Source of the DNA: Mycobacterium nebraskense
GTDB lineage: Bacteria; Actinomycetota; Actinomycetes; Mycobacteriales; Mycobacteriaceae
Direction of reading: 5' to 3'
DNA length: 64,000 nt
Assembly (NCBI RefSeq): GCF_002102255.1
Contig: NZ_LQPH01000047.1
Span: 1-64,000, forward strand
Positions 54,634-63,560 of this stretch are shown here, piece by piece (position 1 is the stretch's first letter; each line of letters opens with the position of its first letter). The translations under genes were made by a program, and so were the position numbers. Below the pieces are notes generated by a model. It did not search any database, was not told the DNA's origin, and saw only the letters and a list, made by a program, of their open reading frames with translations.

Positions 54634-55944
54634 CTAGGGATTGATCGTGTTATCGCCGACCTGGCGGCCCCAGACGTACTCGATCGCATACGGCGATCCG
54701 GTGTCCAGGTGGTTGTACGGCGCGATGCTGTTTCCGGTGTCCATCACCAATTCGGGTGCGGGCCACAGGTGACGGGTGATGGGCTGCCAGCAACCCGGGG
54801 CACCGCCCGGGCCGCCGCGCGCGTTCACCCGCGGCAGGTTCTCCGGGTAGGTGTACGGGTTCGGCGCGCCGCCGACCACCCCGGCCAAGCCGCCGACCAA
54901 GCTGGCAAGGGTGGCCACCGCCGACACGGGGTTGGCCAACAGCCCCAACCCTGACAGCGCCTCGGTGTTCATGTTCAACGAATAGCCGTTGAAACCGCCT
55001 TCGGACGCACCGGTCAGAGGCACCACGTCGTGGTAGTTCTTCAGCGTGCAATAGATCGCCGGGCTGTAGGTGTCCAGGAGCTGGGCCGAGGGCACCAGGT
55101 CCTGGGCGCCGCGCGCCAAATACGGGCCACCGCGTTCGAAGATGTCGGCGCCGGTGTTGCCGAACCCGGCTGCTGCCAGCAGCGCCTGGTCCAGATCCTT
55201 CTGCTGCGCGTTGATGGTCCGCGAGGTCGTCACCGCGTTGTTCAGGAAATCGAACAAATCGGGTGCCGCGTTGGCGTAGGTGTCGCCCAGCCCCGCCAGC
55301 TGCTGAATGTCGTGACGCGCCTGCGGCATCTGCGGATTGACGTCATCGAGGACCGTGTTGGCGTTCACCACCGACTGCCCGAATTTGTCGCCCAACCCGG
55401 TCAGCGCCTGGGCGGCCGCGCTCAGCGTCAGGTTGAGCTTGACCGGATCCACCTTCTCGTTGATGGACACAATCGTCTGGAACAGCGTGTTGATCTCCGT
55501 GGTCACCGACCGCGCGTCGATCACCGTGTGCGGGTTGATCTTTTGCGGCGACGGGTTTTGTGGCGCAGTCAAGGACACGTACTTGCCGCCGAACACGGTG
55601 GTCGCCTTGATGTCGGCGTTGACATTGGAAGGAATCAGCGACAGATACCGCGGATACACCTCCAGCGTGAATTTGGCGGCGGGCTTGCCGTCGCGCACGA
55701 TCTCCGAGATGTTGCCGACCCGACCGATTTCCACCCCGTTGTAGGTCACTTTCGAGCCCGGATCCATCACCAGCCCGGCCCGCGACGCCAGCATCGTCAA
55801 CTTGGTCTTGGGAGTGAAACCGCCGCGGAATTGCACGTACACCAGCGTGAAGACGATGGCCAAGATCACCAGCACGGCGACAGCGATCCACCGGTATGGC
55901 GGGAGACGCTGGGAATTGACCTGCACCGGGGAAGACGATGTCAC
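54634..55944 (-). CDS. orphan MCE-family protein (MceA-like)
   Basis: A 436-residue protein. An N-terminal anchor (RWIAVAVLVILAIVFTLVYV) precedes the MCE domain (TKLTMLASRAGLVMDPGSKVTYNGVEIGRV). A long helical region follows, and the C-terminus ends YVWGRQVGDNTINP, which is typical of MceA. MceA proteins form part of a six-subunit lipid importer with YrbE permeases. No other mce or yrbE gene is near, so it is an orphan. A role as a replacement subunit or in host-cell entry is a guess. Confidence 0.88.
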   Translation of the reverse strand: MTSSSPVQVNSQRLPPYRWIAVAVLVILAIVFTLVYVQFRGGFTPKTKLTMLASRAGLVMDPGSKVTYNGVEIGRVGNISEIVRDGKPAAKFTLEVYPRYLSLIPSNVNADIKATTVFGGKYVSLTAPQNPSPQKINPHTVIDARSVTTEINTLFQTIVSINEKVDPVKLNLTLSAAAQALTGLGDKFGQSVVNANTVLDDVNPQMPQARHDIQQLAGLGDTYANAAPDLFDFLNNAVTTSRTINAQQKDLDQALLAAAGFGNTGADIFERGGPYLARGAQDLVPSAQLLDTYSPAIYCTLKNYHDVVPLTGASEGGFNGYSLNMNTEALSGLGLLANPVSAVATLASLVGGLAGVVGGAPNPYTYPENLPRVNARGGPGGAPGCWQPITRHLWPAPELVMDTGNSIAPYNHLDTGSPYAIEYVWGRQVGDNTINP

Positions 55945-56118
55945 CCGCGCCCCTCACCTCTGCGCCGCATCCCGGTGCCGCGGCGAATCCTTCCCCGTAC
56001 CAGGGGCTCTGCACACACATGCAATAACGAAGTCCACAGGAATGTACCGCGGCCGCCGTCGTCATGCGAACCGCCGTTCGCACAATCAGCGGCGAGAACT
56101 TGCGTTAGCGTCGTCGGG

Positions 56119-56607
56119 GTGACCCTCAAAGACATCGCCCTGACCACCCTCGACGGCCAGCCGACCACGCTGGCCGAATTATCCGACGGCGCAACGCTGG
56201 TCGTGAACGTAGCCTCCAAGTGCGGACTGACGCCGCAATACACGGCACTGGAGAAGCTGGCCAAGGACTATGGTGACCGCGGCCTGACGGTCGTCGGCGT
56301 CCCCTGCAACCAGTTCATGGGCCAGGAACCGGGCACGGCCGAGGAGATCGCAGAGTTCTGCTCGACCACCTACGGGGTCACGTTCCCGCTGCTGGCCAAG
56401 ACCGACGTCAACGGCGAGGACCGCCACCCGCTATACGCCGAGTTGACGAAAGCCCTCGATTCCGCCGGCCAGGCGGGAGACATCCAGTGGAACTTCGAGA
56501 AGTTCCTCATCGCACCCGGCGGTGAGGTGGTGCACCGATTTCGGCCCCGCACCGAGCCCGACGCCCCCGAGGTCATCAGCGCCATCGAGGCCGTGCTGCC
56601 CCGATAG
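56119..56607 (+). CDS. glutathione peroxidase-family thiol peroxidase
   Basis: A 162-residue thioredoxin-fold peroxidase: VNVASKCGLTPQYTALEKL has Cys in place of Sec; NQFMGQEPG holds the Gln and IQWNFEKFLI the Trp. Mycobacteria lack glutathione, so the reductant is probably thioredoxin. The start GTG 56119 opens the family N-terminus (LKDIALTTLDG). The frame extends far upstream over the mce gene only by chance. A single gene. Confidence 0.92.
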   Translation: MTLKDIALTTLDGQPTTLAELSDGATLVVNVASKCGLTPQYTALEKLAKDYGDRGLTVVGVPCNQFMGQEPGTAEEIAEFCSTTYGVTFPLLAKTDVNGEDRHPLYAELTKALDSAGQAGDIQWNFEKFLIAPGGEVVHRFRPRTEPDAPEVISAIEAVLPR

Positions 56608-57153
56608 GCGGCGGCACGAAAGTGGCCCCCGGAGTCTCCTCCTCCAGGGGCGCGTACTGTCCCGCCGCGGCTTCATCACCCCCCCCAACCCCACAAACGT
56701 CCCCGCTCAAGCTCGAAACGCTTCGAAGCCGAACTGCCCAACCAATGCGGGCAAGCCGGCTCACTCGGGCGGGACTGGCCTGGCCCAGCGCCAAGTGGTG
56801 AGGAACGACCACTACGCAGCAATGGACGACATCATTCTCAACATTCGCGGGTTGGCCGCCGAGGAAAGCGCCCAGATGTGGGGCAGCGACGGCCACCACA
56901 AGGTGAGAATTCGGGCGTTCCCAACATGAACCTCAGCGCTATTGCGTTACCCACAAAACAACCTGCCTTGGGCTGACTAGTTAGGTGGTGGCCACCTTTT
57001 TGCCGCCGTTACTTTGCGTAGGAGGACTCGACAGCCAGGGCGGCGGCTCCCACTCGGCGTGGCGCCGACAGGCAGGTGGGCACTCGCCCTTAGGGGATCT
57101 TGCAGCGGGTGGATGCCTGTTTACCCCCGATGTGCACAGGGGGCTTAAGGCAC
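56608..57153. other. stretch with no convincing gene
   Basis: Mostly non-coding. A frame from GTG 56798 to 56929 reads VRNDHYAAMDDIILNIRG, then AEESAQMW and a GHHKVRIRAFPT end; it has no RBS and no recognised family. It might be a gene end left by recombination. GC content looks lower towards 57 kb. Confidence 0.4.
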
Positions 57154-57168
57154 TACCCCGTAGGGGTA
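57154..57168. promoter_or_regulatory. copper-type palindrome 1
   Basis: TACCCCGTAGGGGTA has perfect 6-bp arms around GTA, with TACTGTG right behind it. It lies 55 bases before the small lipoprotein gene and matches the pattern of the sites before csoR and copZ. Confidence 0.65.
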
Positions 57169-57223
57169 CTGTGCGCGATCATAAGATCAGTGCTCTTCCC
57201 ACGAAGATAATTGGAGGGGGCTG

Positions 57224-57436
57224 ATGAAATCTGGAGCTCGGACGGCGATCGCGCTGTTCGACGGTGCCGGGATAGTCGTGTTTGCGGTCGGCTGCGGCGG
57301 CGGTGGCGTCAATAAGTCGGTAAGCAACACGACTACAACGACAACAAGCACGACTAAGACGACAGCGCCCTCCCCCTCAAACGGTCACGAAGTTCCCAGT
57401 GCCCCCGGTGGTTGCATTCCTCATGCGAACTGCTAG
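57224..57436 (+). CDS. small lipoprotein with Cys/His end, probably copper-induced
   Basis: A 70-residue protein. The hydrophobic start (MKSGARTAIALFDGAGIVVFAVGC) ends in a lipobox-like AVGC followed by Gly4, giving an anchored Cys. The mature part is Thr-rich (NTTTTTTSTTKTT) and ends GGCIPHANC with two Cys and one His. GGAGGGG precedes ATG 57224. The copper-type palindrome upstream suggests copper control and a metal-binding or storage role, which is an inference. Confidence 0.72.
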   Translation: MKSGARTAIALFDGAGIVVFAVGCGGGGVNKSVSNTTTTTTSTTKTTAPSPSNGHEVPSAPGGCIPHANC

Positions 57437-57487
57437 GCCCTGGCCGGCTATTGACAGGCATTCGTCCGTTTGGCTTGCCCCTACGCA

Positions 57488-57895
57488 ATGCGCTTCTACT
57501 CACTTGAAGGTGCGAAATTGACAACCGCCCATGTCCACCCGCCCGGACGAGTGCGATCACTATCGGCTGTCCGCGTTGTACTGATCGCCGCGCTGCTGGG
57601 CATTCCGGGAGCGGCGGGCTCGACCGCTCATGCCGACCCTGCCGATGCCGATGCCCAGTTCCTGGCCGCACTGAGCTCTCAGGGCATCACGTACGCGTCA
57701 CCAGAAGTCATGATCGCCGCCGGTCATTCCGTCTGCGCAGAACTTGATCGTGGCGAGACCCCGACCCGGGTCGCTCACGACTTATTGAACCACAGGGACG
57801 CGCTGACCGGCAGCAACCTGGCCGCCCATCACGCCGGGTTCTTTGTCGGCGCCAGCATAGCTGCGTACTGCCCGAAGTATCTCGGGCGGACCTGA
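57488..57895 (+). CDS. secreted DUF732 protein
   Basis: A 135-residue protein. A signal peptide (VRVVLIAALLGIPGAAGSTAHA) ends in THA-D; the mature part has the DUF732 pattern (DAQFLAALSSQGITYASPEVMIAAGHSVCAELDRGETP, YCPKYL) with two Cys able to form a disulfide. Mycobacterial DUF732 proteins are small secreted proteins of unknown function. The start is uncertain: ATG 57488 or TTG 57518. It lies 51 bases behind the lipoprotein gene and may share its promoter. Confidence 0.78.
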   Translation: MRFYSLEGAKLTTAHVHPPGRVRSLSAVRVVLIAALLGIPGAAGSTAHADPADADAQFLAALSSQGITYASPEVMIAAGHSVCAELDRGETPTRVAHDLLNHRDALTGSNLAAHHAGFFVGASIAAYCPKYLGRT

Positions 57896-58455
57896 CGGAT
57901 CGGTTCGTCAGGGAACAGGCGACGTCCGATAGCCGATTGAGCTGTTGGAGGGCCTCGTCGGCTTCGACGTACGCCTAGGCTCTCGTGCGTTTTTCAGGGC
58001 ATTGTGCCAGGTGCGCCGCGTCGATGGGTATCGGCGGATATACCACGTTCATCACCGCTGCAAATCATCCCGGATGTGCGTCGGCCACACCCAGGGCCAC
58101 CGATGTCTACGCTGAGTGATCGGCATCGGCGAGCTATACGGCGTGATTGCGTGACGCTGTGGGACGACGCGGGCACCGAGCTGGGATATGGATAACTCGG
58201 CCACGGTTGCGATGACCGACGCACCCCGGGTCGTGGTACGCCAACGAGATTCGTTCCGGCCAACGGCATGGTGGCTGCCACTCGGTTGCTTCGTTGCGTG
58301 TCTCGATCGAGGATCGCACGGGAGTGGAACGCCTACGGGTTTGGGCGGCGCGAACAGCCGGAAATCCCGACTCCGGCGCCGATGGTTTCTCCGTACAAGT
58401 TCGCAGCGACTTGTCGCGCGACCGACGGTCCTGCGCCTCTACACGTACTTAGCCG
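57896..58455. other. 560-base stretch with no supported gene
   Basis: Open frames on both strands lack RBS, family features or typical codon use. I see no tRNA, repeat or operator here. Confidence 0.5.
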
Positions 58456-58851
58456 CTAGGGTCGCGGCGTCGTCGTGGTAGGCGTTTGTTGAGGACCCAT
58501 TTGTCCACCAGGACCCATTTGTCCACCAGGACCCATCATTCCCCCCGGGCCCATCATTCCGCCTGGGCCCATCATCCCGCCCGGGCCGATCATCCCGCCG
58601 GAACCCATCATCGGGCAGGTACCCGCGCGGCCACCCTCGTGATCCCGATGCCAGCCGTAGTGGCCGTATGACGACAAGCCCAAGAAGACGCCCGAGAAGA
58701 AGATCACTGCGACGACGAACACGACACCGGCAACGATGCCCACCCACGCTAAGACTTGACCCAGACGACTGGACCTGCCTTGGACAACGACGGAGCGAGG
58801 TTGCCCAGTCACATTGGTTGGTTCGACCGTGGATTCGGGTGTTTCTGTCAT
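58456..58851 (-). CDS. Met-rich repeat membrane protein in the copper region
   Basis: A 131-residue protein. One membrane helix (VLAWVGIVAGVVFVVAVIFFSGVFLG) is followed by HYGWHRDHEGG and TCPMMG, then five or more repeats of the type MMGPGG or QMGPGG. The repeats would place Met, His and Cys outside the membrane, a Cu(I)-ligand-like composition. No RBS is visible before ATG 58851; the message may be leaderless, as the DosR-like box sits at a fitting 38 bases. The Met-rich end may bind copper; this is inference. Confidence 0.75.
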   Translation of the reverse strand: MTETPESTVEPTNVTGQPRSVVVQGRSSRLGQVLAWVGIVAGVVFVVAVIFFSGVFLGLSSYGHYGWHRDHEGGRAGTCPMMGSGGMIGPGGMMGPGGMMGPGGMMGPGGQMGPGGQMGPQQTPTTTTPRP

Positions 58852-58873
58852 ATTACGAACGATCGCACATGGA

Positions 58874-58903
58874 TACCTAACCGGGGTAGGGACCATTGGC
58901 CCT
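58874..58903. promoter_or_regulatory. composite copper-type/DosR-like element A
   Basis: TACCTAACCGGGGTA is directly followed by GGGACCATTGGCCCT. The second part is close to the DosR box and ends 38 bases before the Met-rich protein start. The same two-part layout occurs at 59758-59787 on the other strand. Confidence 0.6.
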
Positions 58904-58922
58904 AGAAACTCTTGCGGATTGT

Positions 58923-59600
58923 CTATCGCTGCGAATGGGGTAGCGCGCTCGGCCTGCGGCGCGGACGCAAGCTTGGAAGAAACGCCGGGGTACGGGCGGC
59001 GTAGTCGTTCCACTGCTCGCCGAATTGCTTGGCCACTTCACGTTCTTCACTGCGGGCTAGCTTGATGTACACAGCGACCAGAATCGGGAACATGATCATG
59101 GTCGGTATGGTGGGCCACTGCAGCAGGAAACCAATCATCACCAGCAACAATCCGTCGTATTGAGGGTGGCGTACGCGAGCATACGGCCCGCCCGTGGCGA
59201 GCCGACCCTCGCGAGCGGCGTCGTGCAGGTGCCGCCACGCCACAGCAATCAACCAAAACCCACCGCCGATCGCTACGTAGCTGGCGAGGTGAAACGGGCT
59301 CAGGTGCGGGTCGCCGGTCCAGCCGACCAAATCGTTCCACAGGTGCCCGCCGGAATGGGTGGTGCGCAACAACGGAAATCGCGAGCCCAACCACGAGCCA
59401 AGCAGATAGATCGTCAACGGAACGCCGTACATCTCGGTGAATAGGGCTACCAGGAATGCGGTGAACCCGCCCATCGCTCGCCAGTCCCGCTTCGTACGTG
59501 GATGAAAAAAGCTCATCGCGAAGAACGCGAACAACACAGTGTTCAGAACGACCAGCGGCCACAGGCCATAAGCCGCGTCAGCCATCAACGTACCATCCAT
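58923..59600 (-). CDS. isoprenylcysteine methyltransferase-like membrane protein
   Basis: A 225-residue polytopic protein of about five helices. The C-terminal half holds the methyltransferase motif (GPYARVRHPQYDGLLLVMIGFLLQWPT, then EEREVAKQFGEQWNDYAARTPAFLP). Such ICMT/PEMT-like proteins methylate small or lipid molecules; in bacteria they also occur with heavy-metal genes. ATG 59600 or ATG 59585 (MADAAYG) could be the start. Element B lies 158 bases upstream. Confidence 0.84.
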   Translation of the reverse strand: MDGTLMADAAYGLWPLVVLNTVLFAFFAMSFFHPRTKRDWRAMGGFTAFLVALFTEMYGVPLTIYLLGSWLGSRFPLLRTTHSGGHLWNDLVGWTGDPHLSPFHLASYVAIGGGFWLIAVAWRHLHDAAREGRLATGGPYARVRHPQYDGLLLVMIGFLLQWPTIPTMIMFPILVAVYIKLARSEEREVAKQFGEQWNDYAARTPAFLPSLRPRRRPSALPHSQR

Positions 59601-59757
59601 CGACGGCGCCAGTGTCTATATGTATTCCTGCGCTCGCCGGTTGACGAGGCGGTGAAAGATCTTGCATGCCAAGAACGCTCCTAGGTGCAGACAACACGGC
59701 GCTCTCCACTGTCGTCGTCGACCAGTGCTCGGAGTAGAGACCTTTTCCCGGACCTCT

Positions 59758-59787
59758 GGTGGCTTAGGTCCCTACCCCCGCTAGGTA
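59758..59787. promoter_or_regulatory. composite copper-type/DosR-like element B
   Basis: On the minus strand TACCTAGCGGGGGTA is followed by GGGACCTAAGCCACC. The first part differs from that of element A at two bases. Confidence 0.55.
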
Positions 59788-60410
59788 TCGGCGCGGAGCA
59801 GTCGATACGGGACTTCGGGGATATGCATTAACCACAAGCGGCTATTGGCCTGCAGTCGTGATCGGCGGCATTGAGTTGCTGACCGCCATCCGGTACACGA
59901 CCGCCAGCGTGCCGCACGCGCTACGTCGACGCCACGACTCCGACACCCAGGCTATCCGTCTCCGTCGATCTGACGAACCGTCCGGCAGGCACTTTCGCCT
60001 GGAGGGGTGCGGCGTTCGCGATCGGCTCGTCGGCGGTGTTTCGCATTGGCCCCGCGGCGCCGCGATCAGCGGCGGGCGGACGGTCGCTAGGATTTGACTG
60101 CAACCTGAGCACGATCTCGGGCAAGGTGGTCTGTCACCAACGCGAATGCCTCTGGAATCCCCCGAAACGTCGAATGCAGCCGGGGTTGAGGGCTCCGGAT
60201 GATATTTATGTGGAATGGCCGATCCATCGCACCGATTGACTGGTGGTAGTGCGCAACGCAGCCCCGATAGAGCCGTCGAGCACCATGTGGGCGGCCATCC
60301 ACCCGCTCGTCGGGCATTTCGGCCACCATGGTCCTCTCTTGCTCGGTCGTGTCGGCTCGGCAAACGTGCTCATACAGGCATGCCGACATGTCAGCAAAAT
60401 CATGTCCATG
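59788..60410. other. 623-base stretch with no supported gene
   Basis: Several short open frames overlap on both strands, none with a family motif. A minus-strand frame starting at 60389 (MSACLYEHVCRADTTEQE) begins 22 bases from the csoR-type palindrome but has no recognised family. A GGGACTTCGG half site is at 59809-59818. Confidence 0.4.
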
Positions 60411-60425
60411 TACCCCTGCGGGGTA
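60411..60425. promoter_or_regulatory. copper-type palindrome 2
   Basis: TACCCCTGCGGGGTA has perfect 6-bp arms around TGC. Another repeat, ATACAG-TGG-CTGTAT, follows at 60427-60441. Both lie 180 bases before csoR. Confidence 0.6.
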
Positions 60426-60605
60426 GATACAGTGGCTGTATGACGCCCGCTAGCACAAGTGTTTCCGCGCTATCGCGGATGCCTGCCTCGACAGGCTGCG
60501 AGGGCGATGGTCCGTTGCGGGGGCGGTATCGAGGTGGCCAATACCGAGAGCGGCAACGGCGAACCCTGACGGCGACCACGCAGGAGAAAGGCTGAGATCG
60601 ACTCG

Positions 60606-60920
60606 ATGACTAGGACTGCTGGGAGCCAGGTGACGGCGACACACGGTTATGTAGCGCACAAGGACAGCTACGCGAAAAGGCTGCGGCGAATCGAGGGACA
60701 GGTCCGCGGTATCGCGAAGATGATCGAAGAGGACAAGTATTGCATCGACGTCCTCACCCAGATCAGCGCCGCCAGTAGCGCCTTGCGGTCAGTGGCGTTA
60801 AATCTGCTCGATGAGCACCTTGAACACTGCGTAAGCCGCGCGATCACCGAGGGCGGCCACGAGGCCGAGGTGAAGCTCGCCGAAGCCTCCGCAGCCATCA
60901 CGCGACTCGTTCGCTCCTGA
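60606..60920 (+). CDS. csoR: copper-sensing repressor CsoR
   Basis: A 104-residue all-helical DUF156 protein. The Cu(I) ligands of the Cys-His-Cys type are present: Cys in KYCIDVLTQI, His and Cys in LDEHLEHCV. The N-terminal DNA-binding helix is YAKRLRRIEGQVRGIAKMIEEDKY. It should release operator DNA upon Cu(I) binding. The longer N-terminus before HKDSY is variable; a GTG at 60630 is another start. It precedes copZ and the ATPase, which it probably controls through the nearby palindromes. Confidence 0.92.
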   Translation: MTRTAGSQVTATHGYVAHKDSYAKRLRRIEGQVRGIAKMIEEDKYCIDVLTQISAASSALRSVALNLLDEHLEHCVSRAITEGGHEAEVKLAEASAAITRLVRS

Positions 60921-60970
60921 TCGCTCCCGCGTTTCGCGCTATTGCGGTTGCGTGAGCGACTAGAACTTAT

Positions 60971-60987
60971 ATACCCGGCGGGGGTAT
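60971..60987. promoter_or_regulatory. copper-type palindrome 3
   Basis: Arms ATACCC and GGGTAT around five bases (ATACCCGGCGGGGGTAT), overlapping a TATAGT promoter-like hexamer. It lies 42 bases before copZ. Confidence 0.65.
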
Positions 60988-61028
60988 AGTGGCCTTAAGT
61001 TGTAAACTCAGCGTCTGGATGTAGCGAC

Positions 61029-61235
61029 ATGAGCACTGTGACAGTCACTGTTGACGGGATGTCGTGCGATCATTGCGCGTCTTCGGTGCGTGAGGAGCTC
61101 GGCCATATTCCCGGTGTCAAAGAGGTGGATGTGGATTTGGCCAGCGGCCAGGTTTGCATCGTTAGCGACTACCCGGTCGGCACCGCTGCGATTGAGCATG
61201 CCGTTGACGAGGCTGGCTACCAGTTAGGCGGCTGA
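61029..61235 (+). CDS. copZ: CopZ-like copper chaperone
   Basis: A 68-residue heavy-metal-associated domain. The metal motif is [11 protein letters not shown] (CxxC), followed by a beta-alpha-beta-beta-alpha-beta fold ([31 protein letters not shown]). It would carry Cu(I) to the ATPase next door. It lies 40 bases before the ATPase start and behind palindrome 3. Confidence 0.92.
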   Translation: MSTVTVTVDGMSCDHCASSVREELGHIPGVKEVDVDLASGQVCIVSDYPVGTAAIEHAVDEAGYQLGG

Positions 61236-61275
61236 TACCGCCGATGCGCGCAAGGTGTGCTGGGAGGACTGCACC

Positions 61276-63528
61276 ATGGATGGCATCCGCAAAACGACAA
61301 TGCAGATGGAGCTGCAGATTGGCGGAATGACGTGTGCCTCGTGCGCGGCCCGAATTGAGAAGAGGCTCAACAGACTCGACGGAGTCAGCGCGTCAGTCAA
61401 CTACGCGACCGAGAAGGCCACTGTCGACTATGTCCGGGATGTTTCACCTGATCAGCTAGTGGCAACCGTTGAGCAAGCCGGCTACACCGCGGAGCGGACC
61501 AAGCCGAGCACATCCCTCACCGACAGCGATGCCACGGATCCGGTGCAGCTGGATCCGGCCGTGCTGCTGCGGCAACGGCTGCTGGTCTCGCTGGTGCTGA
61601 GCGTGCCGGTGGTCGCGATGGCCATGATTCCGGTGCTGCAGTTCACCAACTGGCAGTGGTTGTCGCTGACGCTTGCCACCCCCGTGGTGGTGTGGGGCGG
61701 GCTGCCGTTCCATCGGGCCGCGTGGACCAACCTGCGCCACGGCGCCGCCACGATGGACACGCTGATCTCGATGGGCACGGTTGCCGCGCTGGCCTGGTCG
61801 ATCTATGCGTTGTTCTGGGGCACGGCCGGCAGGGCAGGCATGACGCACTCGTTCGCGTTGACCATCGCCCGCGCCGACGGCACCGCGAACGTCTATCTTG
61901 AGGCCGCAGCGGGTGTCACGACATTGATTCTTGCCGGCCGTTACTTCGAGGCGCGGGCTAAGCGTCGTGCCGGCGCCGCGCTGCGTGCCCTGCTCGAGCT
62001 CGGCGTTAAGGATGTCGCGGTGCGCAGAAACGGTGCAGAGCAACGAATCCCAATCGACCAGCTCGCCGTCGGTGACGAGTTCGTGGTGCGGCCCGGCGAG
62101 AAGATCGCCACCGACGGTGTCGTGATCGAAGGCGCTTCCGCGGTGGATGCATCGATGCTTACCGGGGAATCCGTGCCGCTTGAGGTTCGCCCCGACGATC
62201 AGGTGGTCGGTGCCACGGTCAACGTTGGCGGGCGGATCATCGTGCGCGCCAATCGGATCGGTTCAGATACCCAACTGGCGCAAATGGCCAATTTGGTCGA
62301 GGAGGCGCAAACGGGCAAGGCGCCGGCGCAGCGTTTGGCCGACAAGATCTCCGGCGTTTTCGTGCCGATCGTCATCGCCCTGTCGCTGGCAACGCTCGGG
62401 TTCTGGATCGGCACTGGCGGATCGATGTCGGCGGCGTTTACCGCCGCGGTCGCGGTGCTGATCATCGCCTGTCCGTGTGCTCTGGGCCTGGCCACACCGA
62501 CCGCCTTGATGGTCGGCACCGGCCGCGGCGCGCAACTCGGAATTCTGATCAAGGGACCCGAAGTGCTGGAGTCGACCCGGCAAATCGACACGATCGTGCT
62601 CGACAAGACCGGCACCATCACCACCGGCGACATGACCCTGCTCGACGTGATCACCGCCGACGGTGAACAACCCGATGAGCAGCTGCGGTTAGCCGGCGCG
62701 CTCGAGAACTCCTCCGAGCACCCGATCGCCAAGGCGATCGCCCAGGGTGCGACCGACGAACTCGGCGCCCTGCCGGCCGTCGAGGATTTCGCCAACCTGG
62801 AGGGACTCGGCGTGCGAGGCACCGTCGATGGCCACACAGTGGTAATAGGCCGACAGCGGCTGCTGGCGGGCTGGTCGCAAGACCTACCGCAGAATCTGAC
62901 GGAGTCGATGCGCCGGGCCGAATCCGAGGGCAAGACAGCAGTCGCCGTCGGTTGGGACGGCCGGCCGCGCGGAGTGCTGGTCGTTGCGGACACGGTCAAA
63001 CCGACCGCGGCCGAGGCTGTCGCGCGACTGCGCGCTCTCGGTCTGACACCGATCATGCTCACCGGTGACAACAAGGCTGCGGCCCAAACGATCGCCAGCC
63101 AGGTCGGCATCGACCAGGTTATCGCTGAAGTCCTGCCGCAAGACAAGGTCGAGGCCATCAAGCGGTTGCAGGCCGAGGGCAAAGTTGTGGCCATGGTTGG
63201 CGATGGTGTGAACGACGCGGCCGCGCTGACCCGGGCCGACCTGGGGCTGGCGATGGGCACCGGCACCGACGTCGCCATCGAGGCCAGTGACTTGACGCTC
63301 GTACGCGGTGACCTTCGCGTAGTAGCCGATGCTATCCGCCTCTCCCGCAAGACATTAGCGACGATTAAGGGCAATCTGTTCTGGGCTTTCGCCTATAACG
63401 TCGCCGCGCTGCCACTCGCAGCCGCCGGGCTCCTGAACCCTATGCTGGCAGGTGCGGCGATGGCGTTCTCCTCGGTGTTTGTGATCAGCAATAGCCTGCG
63501 GCTGCGCAGATTCAAGCCGCACATGTAA
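61276..63528 (+). CDS. copper-exporting P1B-type ATPase (CtpV/CopA type)
   Basis: A 750-residue pump. The N-terminal metal-binding domain has [16 protein letters not shown]. Eight membrane segments include the CPC motif ([14 protein letters not shown]) in helix 6. TGES (LTGESVPLE) is the actuator, [10 protein letters not shown] the phosphorylation Asp, SSEHPIAKA the nucleotide HP motif, and [10 protein letters not shown] the hinge. It exports Cu(I). ATG 61276 follows GGGAGGA by seven bases. Co-transcribed with copZ. Confidence 0.95.
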   Translation: MDGIRKTTMQMELQIGGMTCASCAARIEKRLNRLDGVSASVNYATEKATVDYVRDVSPDQLVATVEQAGYTAERTKPSTSLTDSDATDPVQLDPAVLLRQRLLVSLVLSVPVVAMAMIPVLQFTNWQWLSLTLATPVVVWGGLPFHRAAWTNLRHGAATMDTLISMGTVAALAWSIYALFWGTAGRAGMTHSFALTIARADGTANVYLEAAAGVTTLILAGRYFEARAKRRAGAALRALLELGVKDVAVRRNGAEQRIPIDQLAVGDEFVVRPGEKIATDGVVIEGASAVDASMLTGESVPLEVRPDDQVVGATVNVGGRIIVRANRIGSDTQLAQMANLVEEAQTGKAPAQRLADKISGVFVPIVIALSLATLGFWIGTGGSMSAAFTAAVAVLIIACPCALGLATPTALMVGTGRGAQLGILIKGPEVLESTRQIDTIVLDKTGTITTGDMTLLDVITADGEQPDEQLRLAGALENSSEHPIAKAIAQGATDELGALPAVEDFANLEGLGVRGTVDGHTVVIGRQRLLAGWSQDLPQNLTESMRRAESEGKTAVAVGWDGRPRGVLVVADTVKPTAAEAVARLRALGLTPIMLTGDNKAAAQTIASQVGIDQVIAEVLPQDKVEAIKRLQAEGKVVAMVGDGVNDAAALTRADLGLAMGTGTDVAIEASDLTLVRGDLRVVADAIRLSRKTLATIKGNLFWAFAYNVAALPLAAAGLLNPMLAGAAMAFSSVFVISNSLRLRRFKPHM

Positions 63529-63543
63529 CCCATAATTAGGGGC

Positions 63544-63560
63544 AATGGGGTCATCCCCTT
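63544..63560. terminator. hairpin between the ATPase and the convergent MerR gene
   Basis: Arms GGGG and CCCC around TCAT at 63547-63558, between two convergent genes. A weak bidirectional terminator candidate. Confidence 0.3.

Noticed and set aside
55030-56118. Long upstream extension of the glutathione peroxidase frame
   Set aside because: It runs antisense over the mce gene; family length and start fit GTG 56119.
58490-58620. Repeated GGACCCAT motifs that look like DosR boxes or a short CRISPR-like array
   Set aside because: They are codon repeats of the MMGPGG/QMGPGG units on the minus strand; spacing is coding and there are no spacers.
59809-59823. GGGACTTCGGGGATA as a DosR box
   Set aside because: Only the first arm matches and no start lies at a suitable distance.
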